Shown piece by piece: positions 51,791 to 61,987 of a DNA stretch of 64,000 nucleotides; within the stretch, counting starts at the first letter, position 1; each line of letters opens with the position of its first letter. The stretch comes from Dyella sp. GSA-30 (GTDB lineage: Bacteria; Pseudomonadota; Gammaproteobacteria; Xanthomonadales; Rhodanobacteraceae). The DNA lies in the NCBI RefSeq assembly GCF_027924605.1, contig NZ_AP027042.1, forward strand, positions 2,457,524-2,521,523. The letters run 5' to 3'. A model generated the notes under the pieces. The model was not told the origin of the DNA and made no database searches. It was given only the letters and a program-made list of their open reading frames with translations. A program made the translations under genes and the position numbers.

Positions 51791-53419
51791 CTACTTCTTG
51801 TGGCCGCCTAAGATGCCAAGACCGAGCAGGCCGCCCGGATTCTTGTCTCCTGTGTCACCGGTCGCGTTGCCGAGGCTACTGGTCACTCCACCAGTCAAGG
51901 CGCTCAAGCCCGACGGTCCCGAGGTAGCGTTGGCCAGTCCATTGACGACATTGTTGAGCGCCGCCGTCACCGGTTGTAACGGGCCGGTGTTGACCGCGGC
52001 CGTTACGCCGGTGCCGACGTTCGACACCGTGCCGCCGACCGTGCCTACGACATTGCCGACCACCGACGTGACCGGGTTGAGTGGCGCCAACTGGCCGCTT
52101 CCGATGCTTGCCACGGTAGCGCCGACACCGGTCACGGCCTGGCCGGCGCCGGTCACACCGCTACCTGCACCTGCCAAGGTCACGCCGACCGGATTGGCGA
52201 TGCTGCCCGACTGCCCGAGACCTGCGGTGACACCGCCGCCGATCGTGCTGACTGCGCCGCCCAGCGTCTGCACGCTACCTCCGAGCAATTGCCCAGTCTG
52301 GCCGGTGCTGCCGGGTAACGGTGCCGATGCGATCCCTGCACCGATGCCGCTGACCAGGCCGCCAACGCCGCTGGTTGCGCCACCACCGGCCTGAGATACC
52401 GCCGCGACCAGGTTGGTCGGGCCCGTACTGCCGCTGCCGTTGGTCTGGCCCAGCGTCAGCACGGGTGTGACGACATTGCTGAGACCTTGCGTCAGCTGGC
52501 TGGCCGGACCTGAGCCAAGCAGATGATCGAGCGCCCCACCGCCTTGATTCACGCCCACGCCCAGCGTGGATACGGTCGTGCCGACCAGCGAGGTAATTGG
52601 TGCGATCGGCGATCCCTGGAAATCGCCCACGGCCTTGACCGTCTGGCCGAGATCGTTGACCGCCGTTCCCGTGGAGCCAACGACACCGCCCAGACTACCG
52701 ACGGTTACGCCGACGGGATTGGCGATATTGCCGGTCTGGCCCAGGCCATCGACGACGCCATTGCCGAGCGTGCTGACCGCGCCACCGAGATTGCCGACAA
52801 CGCCACCAAGTCCTTGTGTGACGCCATTGCTACCGCCGAGCAAGGTCTGTTGGGGAATCTGCGCACCGATACCGGAAATGGTGCCACCCGCATTGCCCAC
52901 GATCGTGCCGACGCCGGTCACGATGGTGCTGATGACGCCATCCGGAGGAGGCGTGCCGCCACCACCCGTGCCACCACCGGTTCCACCGCCACCGCCTGTA
53001 CCGCCGCCACCGCCTGTACCGCCACCACCGCCGGTGCCACCACCACCTCCACCTGTGCCGCCACCGCCGCCGGTACCACCACCACCTCCGCCTGTGCCGC
53101 CACCGCCGCCGGTGCCACCACCACCTCCACCTGTGCCGCCGCCACCGCCGGTGCCACCACCACCTCCACCTGTGCCGCCGCCATTATCTCCACCACTGCC
53201 GCCACCGCCGGAACCACCGCCGCCGGAGCCGCCTCCACCATTATCTCCACCACCGCCTGAGCCACCGCCACCCGCGCCGCCGGGGTTTATCACGCCGCCG
53301 CCGCTGGAAGATTTATAAGAGCCGGATCCGGAGCAAGCGGACATCGAGACGGCGGCCGCAATAATGCAGCTCGCTAGCAGGGTCTGCTTTAGCACCGTAC
53401 TGATACGCGTTTTGTCCAT
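51791..53419 (-). CDS. Glycine-repeat lipoprotein with duplicated C-terminal repeat (putative surface or secreted structural protein)
   Basis: 542 residues from ATG 53419 (GGAGAATGGTC upstream). The lipobox MSAC follows a hydrophobic stretch. Residues about 35-170 are almost only Gly with Thr or Ser (GGGGGT units), a flexible spacer. The rest is built from imperfect repeats rich in Gly, Val, Leu, Asn and Thr. Two parallel blocks share a core: GLGQTGNIANPVGVT and GLGQSGSIANPVGVT, each followed by a VGSTG/VTGAG stretch. It ends GGLLGLGILGGHKK. Related proteins in Burkholderia and Rhodanobacteraceae are called collagen-like or hypothetical. No enzyme domain. It may be cargo of the adjacent TpsB, but lacks a TPS secretion domain. 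Confidence 0.8.
   Translation of the reverse strand: MDKTRISTVLKQTLLASCIIAAAVSMSACSGSGSYKSSSGGGVINPGGAGGGGSGGGGDNGGGGSGGGGSGGGGSGGDNGGGTGGGGGGTGGGGGTGGGGGGTGGGGGTGGGGGGTGGGGGTGGGGGGTGGGGGTGGGGGTGGGGGTGGGTGGGGTPPPDGVISTIVTGVGTIVGNAGGTISGIGAQIPQQTLLGGSNGVTQGLGGVVGNLGGAVSTLGNGVVDGLGQTGNIANPVGVTVGSLGGVVGSTGTAVNDLGQTVKAVGDFQGSPIAPITSLVGTTVSTLGVGVNQGGGALDHLLGSGPASQLTQGLSNVVTPVLTLGQTNGSGSTGPTNLVAAVSQAGGGATSGVGGLVSGIGAGIASAPLPGSTGQTGQLLGGSVQTLGGAVSTIGGGVTAGLGQSGSIANPVGVTLAGAGSGVTGAGQAVTGVGATVASIGSGQLAPLNPVTSVVGNVVGTVGGTVSNVGTGVTAAVNTGPLQPVTAALNNVVNGLANATSGPSGLSALTGGVTSSLGNATGDTGDKNPGGLLGLGILGGHKK
52955..53195 (-). repeat. Tandem GGTGGAGGTGG-type repeat inside lipoprotein gene
   Basis: Units of 15-18 bases (read on the plus strand as CCACCACCGCCTGTACCG and close variants) repeat about 13 times. 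They code Thr-Gly4/5. Unit number is likely to vary between strains. Confidence 0.85.
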
Positions 53420-53579
53420 GACCATTCTCCACAAGTGTCCACCGTGTGGCTCAGGCGCGCCTTCAGCTAGTGGGCGAATGGCTCATTAGTTAGAGGTCCC
53501 CTGAAGATTAGCCACCCCTTAATCCGAACTAATGGTGGGAGGGCGATAACCGATTAACTGATATTGGCAGTTCAGTTAT

Positions 53580-53835
53580 CCTCAGCATCTCATCCGGATG
53601 GGGTGATTATTTAAACTTGACGTGTGAATAAGCAAAACAAAATTCGTTTAAAATTCGTTAAAAGTTATTTATATCGATGTTTATTTTGTGAAGGGCGTTT
53701 TGATTTGAAAACATTTATATCCGAAACGTGACTTGGTTTTATTGTTTGCGCCTGGATGGCAGGATTCTTGAATGGTGTATGGGCTAATTTGATTAATTGT
53801 ATGCAATCGTTTTTTAAAGTCCGACAAATAGACTG
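53580..53835. promoter_or_regulatory. AT-rich intergenic patch (prpE/lipoprotein divergent region)
   Basis: About 250 bases with many A/T runs (TTTAAAATTCGTTAAAAG, TTATTTATATCG, TTGATTAATTG) in a genome of roughly 60-65 percent GC. No gene is supported from 53420 to 53928. It probably contains the promoters of both divergent genes and is a natural H-NS/MvaT or IHF-type target. TTCGTTTAAAA and TTCGTTAAAAG are a close direct repeat (53643-53668). Confidence 0.5.
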
Positions 53836-53928
53836 TTAATGCCGGATATTTTTCGACCAACGTCTAGTGCGCGCCGCCCGGCCGGTGGTTCAGTCTTGGA
53901 TGCAAGATCATCCGCACAGGTCGTGGCC

Positions 53929-55821
53929 ATGGGTTATGAGGAGTTCTACCGCCGATCGGTCGAGGAGCCCGAGGCGTTCTGGGCCGAACAGGCGCAATCG
54001 ATCCACTGGCAGACCCCACCGCGGCAGATTCTGGACGCCTCGCAGCTGCCTTTTCGCCGCTGGTTTGTCGGCGGCATGACCAACCTTTGCTACAACGCGC
54101 TCGACCGCCACCTGGCCGAGCGTGGTGACCAGCTTGCACTGGTCGCGATATCCACGGAAACCGATATCACGCGGGAGCTGACCTATCGTGAGCTTCACCG
54201 CGAAGTGAATACGTTCGCCGCTGTGCTCGTCTCGCTGGGCGTGGGCAAGGGTGATCGTGTCGTCATCTATATGCCCAATATCGCCGAAGCGGTGTTTGCG
54301 ATGCTTGCCTGCGCAAGGCTGGGCGCGATCCATTCGGTCGTCTTTGGCGGCTTTGCGGCGCATAACCTCGCCCTGCGTATCGACGACGCGAAGCCCAGGC
54401 TGCTGATTGCCGCCGACGCCGGCATGCGTGGCGGCAAGGTCATTCCGTACAAGCCATTGATCGACGCCGCACTGGAGGAAGCACGGTTCGCGCCTGCGCA
54501 TGTGCTTATCGTGGATCGAAAGCTCGACGCGCAGATGACGCGTATCGCCGGCCGCGATGTCGATTACGGCGAATTGCGGCGCGACTTCGAAAACAGCGAC
54601 GTACCGGTCACCTGGCTTGAATCCAACGAGCCGAGCTATCTGCTCTATACCTCCGGCACCACCGGCAAGCCAAAAGGGATTCAGCGTGATGTCGGCGGCT
54701 ACGCGGTAGCCATGGCGATGTCGATCCGTTGGATCTTCGATATCGCTCCCGGGCAGGTGATCTTTTCCACCTCGGACGTCGGCTGGGCGGTAGGCCACTC
54801 TTATAATGTGTATGGCCCGCTGATCGGCGGCGCGACCTCGCTGCTTTACGAAGGCCTGCCGATCCGTCCCGATGCAGGTGTGTGGTGGCGGCTGTGCGAG
54901 CGCTATCGCGTCCGCACGATGTTCTCGTCGCCCACCGGTATCCGCATACTGAAAAAGCAGGACGCGGCCTGGCTGAAAAAGTACGACCTGTCGCAGCTGA
55001 AATGGCTCTTCGTTGCCGGCGAGCCCTTGGACGAGCCTACCGCACACTGGATTACCGAAGGTCTGGGTGTGCCGGTGATCGACAACTACTGGCAGACCGA
55101 AACCGGCTGGCCGGCAATTACCTTGATGCCCGGGCTGGAATTGAAGCCGATAAAGTTCGGCTCGCCCGGTTTGCCCGCACCGGGCTATCGCATGAAAGTG
55201 ATCGACGAAAGCACGGGCCAGGAAGCCGCGGCGGGACAGAAGGGCGTATTGGTGTTCGAACCGCCTTTGCCGCCTGGTTGCCTCACCACTGTCTGGGGTG
55301 ACGACGAGCGCTATCGCCAAAGCTATTTCAGTCATTTCTCCGAGCTGCTTTACAGCTCGCTGGACTGGGCCATTCGCGACGACCAGGGCTACACCACCAT
55401 TCTTGGGCGCACCGATGATGTGATCAACGTGGCCGGGCATCGCCTGGGGACGCGGGAAATCGAAGAGTCGGTATCCACGCATCCGGCAGTCGCCGAAGCT
55501 GCCGTGATCGGCATGCATGATGAATTGAAAGGGCAGGTGCCCGTGGTATTCGCCACCTTGAAACAGGACATCGGCACGGCGACGGATATCGCCAAGGGGA
55601 TGCAGCAGCGTGTGGTCGATCTGCTGGGCAGCATCGCCAGGCCGGCGCGTGTGTATGTGGTTGGCGCCTTGCCCAAGACGCGTTCGGGGAAACTGCTGCG
55701 GCGCTCCTTGCTGGCGTTGGCGGAGGATCGCGATCCGGGTGACTTGTCGACGCTGGACGATCCCAACGCGCTGGAGGAAATTCGCAAGGCGTTGGAGCGT
55801 GGGCCGGATCAGGGCGGCTGA
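53929..55821 (+). CDS. prpE: Propionate-CoA ligase
   Basis: 630 residues from ATG 53929 (MGYEEFYRRSVEEPEAFWAE), matching the family's N-terminus and length; an in-frame ATG at 53839 would add 30 unusual residues. AMP-binding motifs YTSGTTGKPKGIQRDVGG, DNYWQTETGWPA, GRTDDVINVAGHRLGTREIEE and the acetylatable Lys588 in KTRSGKLLRR. It makes propionyl-CoA from propionate, ATP and CoA. Close to PrpE of enterics along its whole length rather than to Acs. The methylcitrate genes prpB and prpC lie 4 kb away. Confidence 0.93.
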   Translation: MGYEEFYRRSVEEPEAFWAEQAQSIHWQTPPRQILDASQLPFRRWFVGGMTNLCYNALDRHLAERGDQLALVAISTETDITRELTYRELHREVNTFAAVLVSLGVGKGDRVVIYMPNIAEAVFAMLACARLGAIHSVVFGGFAAHNLALRIDDAKPRLLIAADAGMRGGKVIPYKPLIDAALEEARFAPAHVLIVDRKLDAQMTRIAGRDVDYGELRRDFENSDVPVTWLESNEPSYLLYTSGTTGKPKGIQRDVGGYAVAMAMSIRWIFDIAPGQVIFSTSDVGWAVGHSYNVYGPLIGGATSLLYEGLPIRPDAGVWWRLCERYRVRTMFSSPTGIRILKKQDAAWLKKYDLSQLKWLFVAGEPLDEPTAHWITEGLGVPVIDNYWQTETGWPAITLMPGLELKPIKFGSPGLPAPGYRMKVIDESTGQEAAAGQKGVLVFEPPLPPGCLTTVWGDDERYRQSYFSHFSELLYSSLDWAIRDDQGYTTILGRTDDVINVAGHRLGTREIEESVSTHPAVAEAAVIGMHDELKGQVPVVFATLKQDIGTATDIAKGMQQRVVDLLGSIARPARVYVVGALPKTRSGKLLRRSLLALAEDRDPGDLSTLDDPNALEEIRKALERGPDQGG

Positions 55822-55840
55822 TCGTTAACAGGCCCTCGGC

Positions 55841-55873
55841 CCTGAAAAACAAAACCCCGGCACAAGGCCGGGG
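55841..55873. terminator. Terminator shared by convergent prpE and ahpF
   Basis: CCCCGGC, ACAAG loop, GCCGGGG. On the minus strand it is followed by TTTTGTTTTTC. A strong terminator for ahpF, weaker for prpE. Confidence 0.8.
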
Positions 55874-55904
55874 CTCTGCCAACACTCGCCCTGCGAGGCG
55901 ATGC

Positions 55905-57485
55905 TTAAGCTGCAATCTCTTCTTTCACTTCCACTGGCATGCGGATCAGGTGATCGAATGCGCTGAGCGACGCCTTGGCGCCTTCGCCCATGGCGATGAT
56001 GATCTGCTTGAACGGCGTCGTCGTGACGTCGCCCGCGGCAAACACACCGGCTACGGAAGTGCGACCATGCGAGTCGACTTCGATCTCGCCACGCGGCGAC
56101 AGCTTGACCGAGCCCTTCAGCCATTCGGTGTTCGGCAGCAAGCCGATTTGCACGAAGATGCCTTCCAGCTCGACCTTGCGGCTTTCACCGTTGCTGCGAT
56201 TGGTATAGACCAGGCCCTGCACCTTCTGGCCGTCGCCGATCACTTCGGTAGTCTGCGCACTGACGATGATGTCGACGTTGGGCAGGCTGCGCAGCTTGCG
56301 CTGCAGGACATCGTCCGCACGCAACTGGCCGTCGAATTCAAGCAGGGTGACATGGCCCACGATGCCAGCCAGGTCGATCGCTGCTTCGACGCCCGAGTTG
56401 CCGCCGCCGATCACCGCCACTTGCTTGCCCTTGAACAGCGGGCCGTCGCAATGCGGGCAATAGGTCACGCCTTTGTTGCGGTATTCCAGCTCGCCCGGCA
56501 CGCCCATATTGCGCCAGCGGGCGCCGGTGGAAAGGATCACCGACTTGGCCTTCAGTGACGCGCCGTTGGCCAGCTTGATCTCGATCAGGCCGTTGGCGTC
56601 TTTAGGCGCGATCAGCTGTTCGGCGCGCTGCGAATTCATGACGTCGACGTCGTACTCGTGCACATGCTGCTCGAGCGCGGCGGCCATCTTCGGGCCTTCC
56701 GTGTACGGCACGGAGATGAAGTTCTCGATCGACATGGTGTCGAGCACCTGGCCGCCGAAGCGTTCGGCTGCGACACCGGTACGGATGCCTTTGCGCGCGG
56801 CATAAACCGCCGCCGCGGCACCAGCCGGGCCACCACCGACGACGAGCACGTCGAACGGCTTCTTGGCCTTCATCTTCTCCGCATCGCGCTTGGCGGCGCC
56901 GGCGTCGATACGGGTGACGATCTGCTCGACCGACATGCGACCGGTATCGAACAGTTCGCCGTTCAAGAAGACGGTCGGCACCGACATCACCTGGCGTGCG
57001 TCGACCTCGTCCTGGAACAGCGCGCCATCGACCGCGACATGCTTGATATTGGGATTGAGCACGCTGATCAGGTTCAGCGCCTGCACGGTATCGGGGCAGC
57101 TATGGCACGAGAGCGACATGAAGGTCTCGAAGACGAACTCGCCTTCGATATTCTGGATCTGCTCGATCAGTTCGGGTGCGGCCTTGGATGGATGACCGCC
57201 CACCTGCAGCAGGGCCAGCACCAGCGAGGTGAACTCGTGGCCCATCGGGATACCGGCAAAGCTCACGCTGACATCGGTGCCCAGGCGATCGATCGAGAAC
57301 GAGGGCTTGCGCGCACCGTCGGCGCGGCGCAGCGAGATTCGGGGCGACATCGACTCGATGTCTTGCAGCAGGGCGAGGAGTTCCTGCGACTTTTCGCTGT
57401 CATCGACAGAGGCCACCAGTTCGATCGGGTGTACGACCTTTTCGAGGTAAGCCTGCAATTGGGTCTTCAGATCGGCGTCCAACAT
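55905..57485 (-). CDS. ahpF: Alkyl hydroperoxide reductase subunit F
   Basis: 526 residues from ATG 57485. The N-terminal double thioredoxin-fold domain carries CHSC (near 130), the disulfide that passes electrons to AhpC. The FAD/NADH part has [19 protein letters not shown], the redox CPHC in [10 protein letters not shown] and [15 protein letters not shown], then [12 protein letters not shown]. It reduces AhpC with NADH. It follows ahpC on the same strand, with 185 bp and a strong hairpin (57598-57625) between. Confidence 0.96.
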   Translation of the reverse strand: MLDADLKTQLQAYLEKVVHPIELVASVDDSEKSQELLALLQDIESMSPRISLRRADGARKPSFSIDRLGTDVSVSFAGIPMGHEFTSLVLALLQVGGHPSKAAPELIEQIQNIEGEFVFETFMSLSCHSCPDTVQALNLISVLNPNIKHVAVDGALFQDEVDARQVMSVPTVFLNGELFDTGRMSVEQIVTRIDAGAAKRDAEKMKAKKPFDVLVVGGGPAGAAAAVYAARKGIRTGVAAERFGGQVLDTMSIENFISVPYTEGPKMAAALEQHVHEYDVDVMNSQRAEQLIAPKDANGLIEIKLANGASLKAKSVILSTGARWRNMGVPGELEYRNKGVTYCPHCDGPLFKGKQVAVIGGGNSGVEAAIDLAGIVGHVTLLEFDGQLRADDVLQRKLRSLPNVDIIVSAQTTEVIGDGQKVQGLVYTNRSNGESRKVELEGIFVQIGLLPNTEWLKGSVKLSPRGEIEVDSHGRTSVAGVFAAGDVTTTPFKQIIIAMGEGAKASLSAFDHLIRMPVEVKEEIAA

Positions 57486-57597
57486 GAGGTGTACTCCAGC
57501 GGCTCTAATCAGGGGATGGGTGTTTGTTTCGGGCCGAACACCGCCAAAGCTGCGGCTCAACAGCCCAGCATTTGATGGTCGATACGAAATTCGTGGT

Positions 57598-57625
57598 GCG
57601 GACCCGGCGAGCGTGCCGGGTCCGC
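57598..57625 (-). other. Intercistronic hairpin between ahpC and ahpF
   Basis: GCGGACCCGGC, 6-base loop, GCCGGGTCCGC, no T-run. It may stabilise the ahpC mRNA or reduce ahpF expression relative to ahpC. Confidence 0.6.
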
Positions 57626-57670
57626 TGCAAGCCCGTAGGGATCGGGCTGCGAGTCACAAGAAGCGTTGGC

Positions 57671-58234
57671 TTAGATCTTGCCAACCAGGTTCAGCGACGG
57701 CTTGAGGGTCTTCTCGCCTTCCTTCCACTTGGCCGGGCACACTTCGCCCGGATGGGCGGCGACGTACTGAGCGGCCTTGACCTTGCGCAGCAGCTCGCTG
57801 GCGTCGCGGCCGATACCGTTGTCGTGGATTTCGCACAGCTTGATCTGGCCTTCCGGATTGATCACGAAGGTGCCGCGCAGGGCCAGGCCTTCTTCTTCGA
57901 TCATCACGTCGAAGTTGCGGGTGATCGTGCCGGTCGGGTCGGCGAGCATCGTGTAGTTGACCTTGCCGATCGCCTCGGAGGTGTCGTGCCAGGCCTTGTG
58001 GGAGAAGTGCGTGTCGGTCGAAACCGAATAGATCTCAACGCCCAGCTTCTGGAACTCGGCGTAATGGTCTGCGAGGTCTTCCAGTTCGGTCGGGCAGACG
58101 AAGGTGAAGTCGGCCGGGTAGAACACCACCACGGACCACTTACCCTTCAGCGAGGCGTCCGTGACTTCGACGAACTGGCCGTTCTTGTAAGCCTGTGCCT
58201 TGAACGGTTTGATTTCGGTGTTGATCAACGACAT
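57671..58234 (-). CDS. ahpC: Alkyl hydroperoxide reductase subunit C (typical 2-Cys peroxiredoxin)
   Basis: 187 residues from ATG 58234. Peroxidatic Cys47 in [13 protein letters not shown] and resolving Cys166 in GEVCPAKW are both present, as in enteric AhpC. It reduces hydrogen peroxide and organic peroxides. The upstream region (58235-58358) has ATAG and CTAT elements about 33 bases apart (58300-58340), only a weak OxyR-like pattern. Normally OxyR-controlled. Confidence 0.97.
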   Translation of the reverse strand: MSLINTEIKPFKAQAYKNGQFVEVTDASLKGKWSVVVFYPADFTFVCPTELEDLADHYAEFQKLGVEIYSVSTDTHFSHKAWHDTSEAIGKVNYTMLADPTGTITRNFDVMIEEEGLALRGTFVINPEGQIKLCEIHDNGIGRDASELLRKVKAAQYVAAHPGEVCPAKWKEGEKTLKPSLNLVGKI

Positions 58235-58358
58235 CGTTATTTCTCGCGTGGTTGGTTGGAAACCACGTATTTTACGCAAGTGCAGCAATAAATCTAATTG
58301 ATAGTTGGGATTGGGTTGATTGGCTACGGCTATCGATGTGATGGAAGTGCTTGATCTA

Positions 58359-59678
58359 TCAGGGTGATGCTTCTTCGTTGCGGCGTAATCGCGCATCGAC
58401 CACCGTGGCGGTGACGATGTCGCTGCCGACATTTACCGTGGTGCGCAGCATGTCCAGGATCCGGTCCACCCCCAGCACGATGCCGATGCCCTCGGCCGGC
58501 ACCTCGAAGGTGACCAGCAGGCCGGCGATCAGGGGCAGCGAACCGCCAGGTATTCCGGCCACCGCCACCGCGCTCAACACGGCCAGCAACATCAACACGG
58601 CCTGCTGAGCCAGCGATAGTTCGACGCCAAAGGCCTGCGCCACGAACAGCACCACGCAGCCCTCGAACAAGGCCGTGCCGCTCATGTTCATGGTCGCGCC
58701 CAGTGGCAGTACGAACCCGGCTGTCGTCGGCGACAGTTTCAATTCGTCACGCGCAATGGCGAGCGAGGCGGGCAGGGAGGCGCTGCTGGAACTGGTCGAG
58801 AATGCCGTGATCAGCAGTGGGCGAATCTGTTTGAAGTAAGCCAGCGGCCGCCGCCGGGTGAACAGGCGCAGCCAAAGTGACAAGGTGCCGAACAGGTGCA
58901 GCAGCAAGGCCACCGAGCAGCTCACCACGAATACGGACAAGGTCAGCAGGATGTCCACGCCGACTTTCACGATGACGCTGTAGATCATCGCCGGCACGGC
59001 ATAGGGCGCGAGCTTGAGCGCAAAGCCGACGATACCGGTCATGACTTCGCAGATCAGGTCCAGGCCGGCTTGAAAGCGGGCGCGTTTTTCTTCGCCCAGT
59101 TGCGTCGCCGCGGCGCCGACCAGGATGGCGAACAGAATCAAGGGGAGTACATCGCCCAACGCGCCACGATTCTGGCCGATAAAGGCCCCGAACAGGTTGC
59201 GCGGCATGAACATGTCCACCAGCACCGCCAGGCTCATCGAAGGTTGCCCGCGCCCGACGTCCACCGCCTTCTGCGCACTGCCGCCGTACTCGCTCATGAG
59301 CAACTGCTGTGAACCGATAGCCAGATGATGACCGGGCTGCAGCAGGTTCATCATGATCAGGCCGATCGTCACCGCGATGGCCATATTGGCGAAGAACAGG
59401 GCGAACGTGCGGCCGGCGAGTGGGCCGAGCCGATCCAGCCGGCCCAGCTGCGTGATGCCCGACGCCAATGAGGCAAATACCAGCGGGATCACCACGAAGA
59501 ACAGCAGGCGCAGGAAAATTTGACCAAAGGGATCAAGCAGGGTCGTAGCTATGGAACGTGCGCTTGTCAACGCGTCCGGATAAAACTGGCCGATGCCCAG
59601 TGTGGTCACGCCAGCGACCACACCGATCGCCAAGCCCCAAAGAATGCGTGTTGCCAGGGATTTCGTTGTTGTACTCAT
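58359..59678 (-). CDS. Dicarboxylate/amino acid:cation symporter (DAACS family)
   Basis: 439 residues from ATG 59678 ([15 protein letters not shown]); the frame is open to 59768. [16 protein letters not shown], the serine-rich loop [23 protein letters not shown] and [17 protein letters not shown] are typical of GltP/DctA/SdcS relatives. A diverged paralogue of DctA at 44956. Substrate may be glutamate, aspartate, serine/threonine or a C4 acid. It is divergent from prpB with 152 bp between, so joint control with the methylcitrate genes is possible. Confidence 0.9.
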   Translation of the reverse strand: MSTTTKSLATRILWGLAIGVVAGVTTLGIGQFYPDALTSARSIATTLLDPFGQIFLRLLFFVVIPLVFASLASGITQLGRLDRLGPLAGRTFALFFANMAIAVTIGLIMMNLLQPGHHLAIGSQQLLMSEYGGSAQKAVDVGRGQPSMSLAVLVDMFMPRNLFGAFIGQNRGALGDVLPLILFAILVGAAATQLGEEKRARFQAGLDLICEVMTGIVGFALKLAPYAVPAMIYSVIVKVGVDILLTLSVFVVSCSVALLLHLFGTLSLWLRLFTRRRPLAYFKQIRPLLITAFSTSSSSASLPASLAIARDELKLSPTTAGFVLPLGATMNMSGTALFEGCVVLFVAQAFGVELSLAQQAVLMLLAVLSAVAVAGIPGGSLPLIAGLLVTFEVPAEGIGIVLGVDRILDMLRTTVNVGSDIVTATVVDARLRRNEEASP

Positions 59679-59776
59679 GAACTTCAATGTACGTGGCTGG
59701 GGAGATCGCGTCATGTCGGCGCTTGTCCCTGCTCTCATCCGTGATTGACCTACAATGTTGCTGTGCAATAACGACA

Positions 59777-59808
59777 GGCGAACGAGGTTTTCGCCAGTGC
59801 GCTAAAAT
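59777..59808 (+). promoter_or_regulatory. Candidate prpB promoter with overlapping operator
   Basis: GGCGAA-N7-TTCGCC perfect inverted repeat (59777-59795) ends 7 bases before TAAAAT (59803-59808), a good -10. The repeat covers the -35 position, as expected of a repressor or activator site. A second dyad TTGC-TGT-GCAA lies at 59758-59768. Confidence 0.4.
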
Positions 59809-59830
59809 AGCATTTTTATCCGGAGGCGAT

Positions 59831-60718
59831 ATGGCCCAGCTTGCATCTCCCGGCGCGCGATTCCGCGACGCCCTGGCCGCCGAACAACCCTTGCAGGTGA
59901 TTGGTGCGATCAATGCCAATCACGCCTTGTTGGCCAAACGTGCAGGCTACCGTGCGATCTATCTCTCGGGCGGCGGCGTTGCGGCCGGTTCGCTGGGTTT
60001 GCCTGACCTGGGCATCAACACGCTCGAAGACGTGCTGATCGATGTGCGCCGCATCACCGACGTGTGCGACACGCCGCTGATGGTGGACATCGATACGGGG
60101 TTCGGCCCTAGCGCGTTCAATATTGCGCGTACGGTCAAGAGCCTGATCAAGGCCGGCGCCGCTGCTTGCCATATCGAGGATCAGGTGGGCGCCAAGCGTT
60201 GCGGTCATCGCCCAGGCAAGGAAATTGTCTCCGCCAGCGAAATGGCCGACCGCGTCAAGGCGGCTGCCGATGCCAAGACCGACTCGGACTTCTTTCTGAT
60301 TGCCCGCACCGACGCCATCGCGGTCGACGGTGTGGATGCCGCGATCGAACGCGCCATCGCCTGCGTCGAAGCCGGGGCCGACGGCATTTTCGCCGAGGCC
60401 GCCTATGACTTGCCGACGTACCGTCGTTTCGTCGATGCGGTGAAGGTGCCGGTGCTTGCCAATATCACCGAGTTCGGCCAGACGCCGCTGTTCAGCGTCG
60501 ACGAGCTGCGTACCGCCGGTGTGAGCATTGTGCTGTACCCGCTCTCCGCCTTCCGTGCGATGAACAAGGCCGCGGAGAACGTGTACACCACGATTCGACG
60601 TGATGGCCATCAGCGCAACGTGATCGACAGCATGCAGACGCGCGAAGAACTCTACGACCGTATCGGCTACCACGACTTCGAAAAGCGCCTGGACGCGCTG
60701 TTCGCAAAGCAAAGCTGA
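59831..60718 (+). CDS. prpB: Methylisocitrate lyase
   Basis: 295 residues from ATG 59831 (GGAGG upstream). [41 protein letters not shown] and the catalytic KRCGH (Cys124) in [18 protein letters not shown] define the PrpB branch of the isocitrate-lyase/PEP-mutase family. It splits 2-methylisocitrate into succinate and pyruvate. It is followed by prpC with a 68-base gap holding a hairpin. Confidence 0.96.
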   Translation: MAQLASPGARFRDALAAEQPLQVIGAINANHALLAKRAGYRAIYLSGGGVAAGSLGLPDLGINTLEDVLIDVRRITDVCDTPLMVDIDTGFGPSAFNIARTVKSLIKAGAAACHIEDQVGAKRCGHRPGKEIVSASEMADRVKAAADAKTDSDFFLIARTDAIAVDGVDAAIERAIACVEAGADGIFAEAAYDLPTYRRFVDAVKVPVLANITEFGQTPLFSVDELRTAGVSIVLYPLSAFRAMNKAAENVYTTIRRDGHQRNVIDSMQTREELYDRIGYHDFEKRLDALFAKQS

Positions 60719-60732
60719 AACCCCATTCCCAG

Positions 60733-60753
60733 CAAGGGCGCATGCCGCCCTTG
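60733..60753 (+). other. Intercistronic hairpin between prpB and prpC
   Basis: CAAGGGCG, CATGC loop, CGCCCTTG. No T-run. It may be an RNA processing or stability element. Confidence 0.5.
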
Positions 60754-60786
60754 CGTTGCTTTAAGGCATCTCCAGGAGAGTCACTG

Positions 60787-61932
60787 ATGAGTGAGCAAAC
60801 CCTTCCCAAGGCCAAGAAATCCGTCGCTCTTTCCGGCGTGGCTGCGGGTAACACCGCATTGTGTACCGTCGGCCGCAGCGGCAACGACCTGCACTATCGC
60901 GGTTACGACATTCACGATCTGGCCGCCAAGGGCTGCTTCGAGGAAGTCGCTTACCTTCTGGTGCACGGCGTATTGCCGAACTGGTCCGAGCTCAACGCCT
61001 ATCGCGCCAAGTTGAAGCGCTTGCGTGGCCTGCCGGCACCGGTCAAAAGTGCGCTGGAATTGTTGCCCGCCGCGACCCATCCGATGGACGTCATGCGCAC
61101 GGGTTGTTCGGCGCTCGGTACGGTGCTGCCGGAGAAGGACGATCATAACGTCACCGGCGCACGTGACATTGCCGATCGCTTGATGGCCTGCTTCGGTTCG
61201 ATTCTGCTGTACTGGTATCACTTCAGCCACAACGGCAAGCGCATCGAGACGGTGACCGAGGACGAGTCGATCGCGGCCCATTTCCTGCACCTGTTGCATG
61301 GCAAGAAGCCCAGCGAGCTGCATGCGCAGGCCTTGGACAAGTCGCTGGTGCTGTATGCCGAGCATGAGTTCAACGCTTCGACCTTTACTGCACGCGTCAT
61401 CGCCGGTACCGGCTCGGACATCTATTCCGCAATCACCGGTGCGATCGGTGCGCTGCGTGGCCCCAAGCACGGCGGTGCCAACGAAGTAGCGATGGAAATC
61501 ATCGCGCGCTATCGCAATGCGGCCGATGCAGAGGCGGATATCCGCGCCCGTGTGGAGCGCAAGGAAATCATCATCGGCTTCGGTCATCCGGTTTACACCG
61601 TGTCCGATCCGCGCAACGAGATTATCAAGGAGATCTCGCGCAAGCTGTGCACCGACGGCGGCAATCCGACCCTGTTCGACGTGTCCGAGCGTATCGAGAA
61701 GCTGATGTGGGACCTCAAGAAGATGTTCCCGAACCTCGACTGGTACTCGGCCAGCGCGTATCACATGATGGGCGTGCCCACGGCGATGTTCACACCGCTG
61801 TTCGTCATTGCCCGCACGTCCGGTTGGAGTGCGCATGTGATCGAACAGCGCGAGGACGGCAAGATCATTCGTCCGAGCGCGAACTACACGGGCCCGGATG
61901 ATCTGGCTTACGTGCCGATCGAAAAACGCTGA
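60787..61932 (+). CDS. prpC: 2-methylcitrate synthase
   Basis: 381 residues from ATG 60787, GGAGAG upstream. GLSGVxAGxTALCTVG-type start ([20 protein letters not shown]), [47 protein letters not shown] and the catalytic [15 protein letters not shown]. Shorter than TCA citrate synthase, as PrpC is. It condenses propionyl-CoA with oxaloacetate. No acnD, prpF or prpD follows; a strong terminator ends the transcript. The dehydratase step must be encoded elsewhere. Confidence 0.96.
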   Translation: MSEQTLPKAKKSVALSGVAAGNTALCTVGRSGNDLHYRGYDIHDLAAKGCFEEVAYLLVHGVLPNWSELNAYRAKLKRLRGLPAPVKSALELLPAATHPMDVMRTGCSALGTVLPEKDDHNVTGARDIADRLMACFGSILLYWYHFSHNGKRIETVTEDESIAAHFLHLLHGKKPSELHAQALDKSLVLYAEHEFNASTFTARVIAGTGSDIYSAITGAIGALRGPKHGGANEVAMEIIARYRNAADAEADIRARVERKEIIIGFGHPVYTVSDPRNEIIKEISRKLCTDGGNPTLFDVSERIEKLMWDLKKMFPNLDWYSASAYHMMGVPTAMFTPLFVIARTSGWSAHVIEQREDGKIIRPSANYTGPDDLAYVPIEKR

Positions 61933-61953
61933 GTTTTAGGTGATGTGTTGACA

Positions 61954-61987
61954 GGCAGGGGCGTTATCGCCCCTGCCTTTTCTTTTG
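61954..61987 (+). terminator. Rho-independent terminator after prpC
   Basis: GGCAGGGGCG, TTAT loop, CGCCCCTGCC, then TTTTCTTTTG. A textbook terminator. Confidence 0.95.

Noticed and set aside
52955-53195. Possible CRISPR-like array
   Set aside because: Units are contiguous 15-18-base tandem codons with no spacers, inside a coding frame.
52523-53318. Two long frames (Pro-rich and Thr/Ala-rich) opposite the glycine-repeat lipoprotein
   Set aside because: They arise from the CCACCGCC tandem repeat read in other frames; no start signal or secretion signal.
58300-58340. OxyR site upstream of ahpC
   Set aside because: ATAG and CTAT elements are present but the spacing (33 rather than 37 bases overall) and inner half-sites do not match the consensus; too weak to list.
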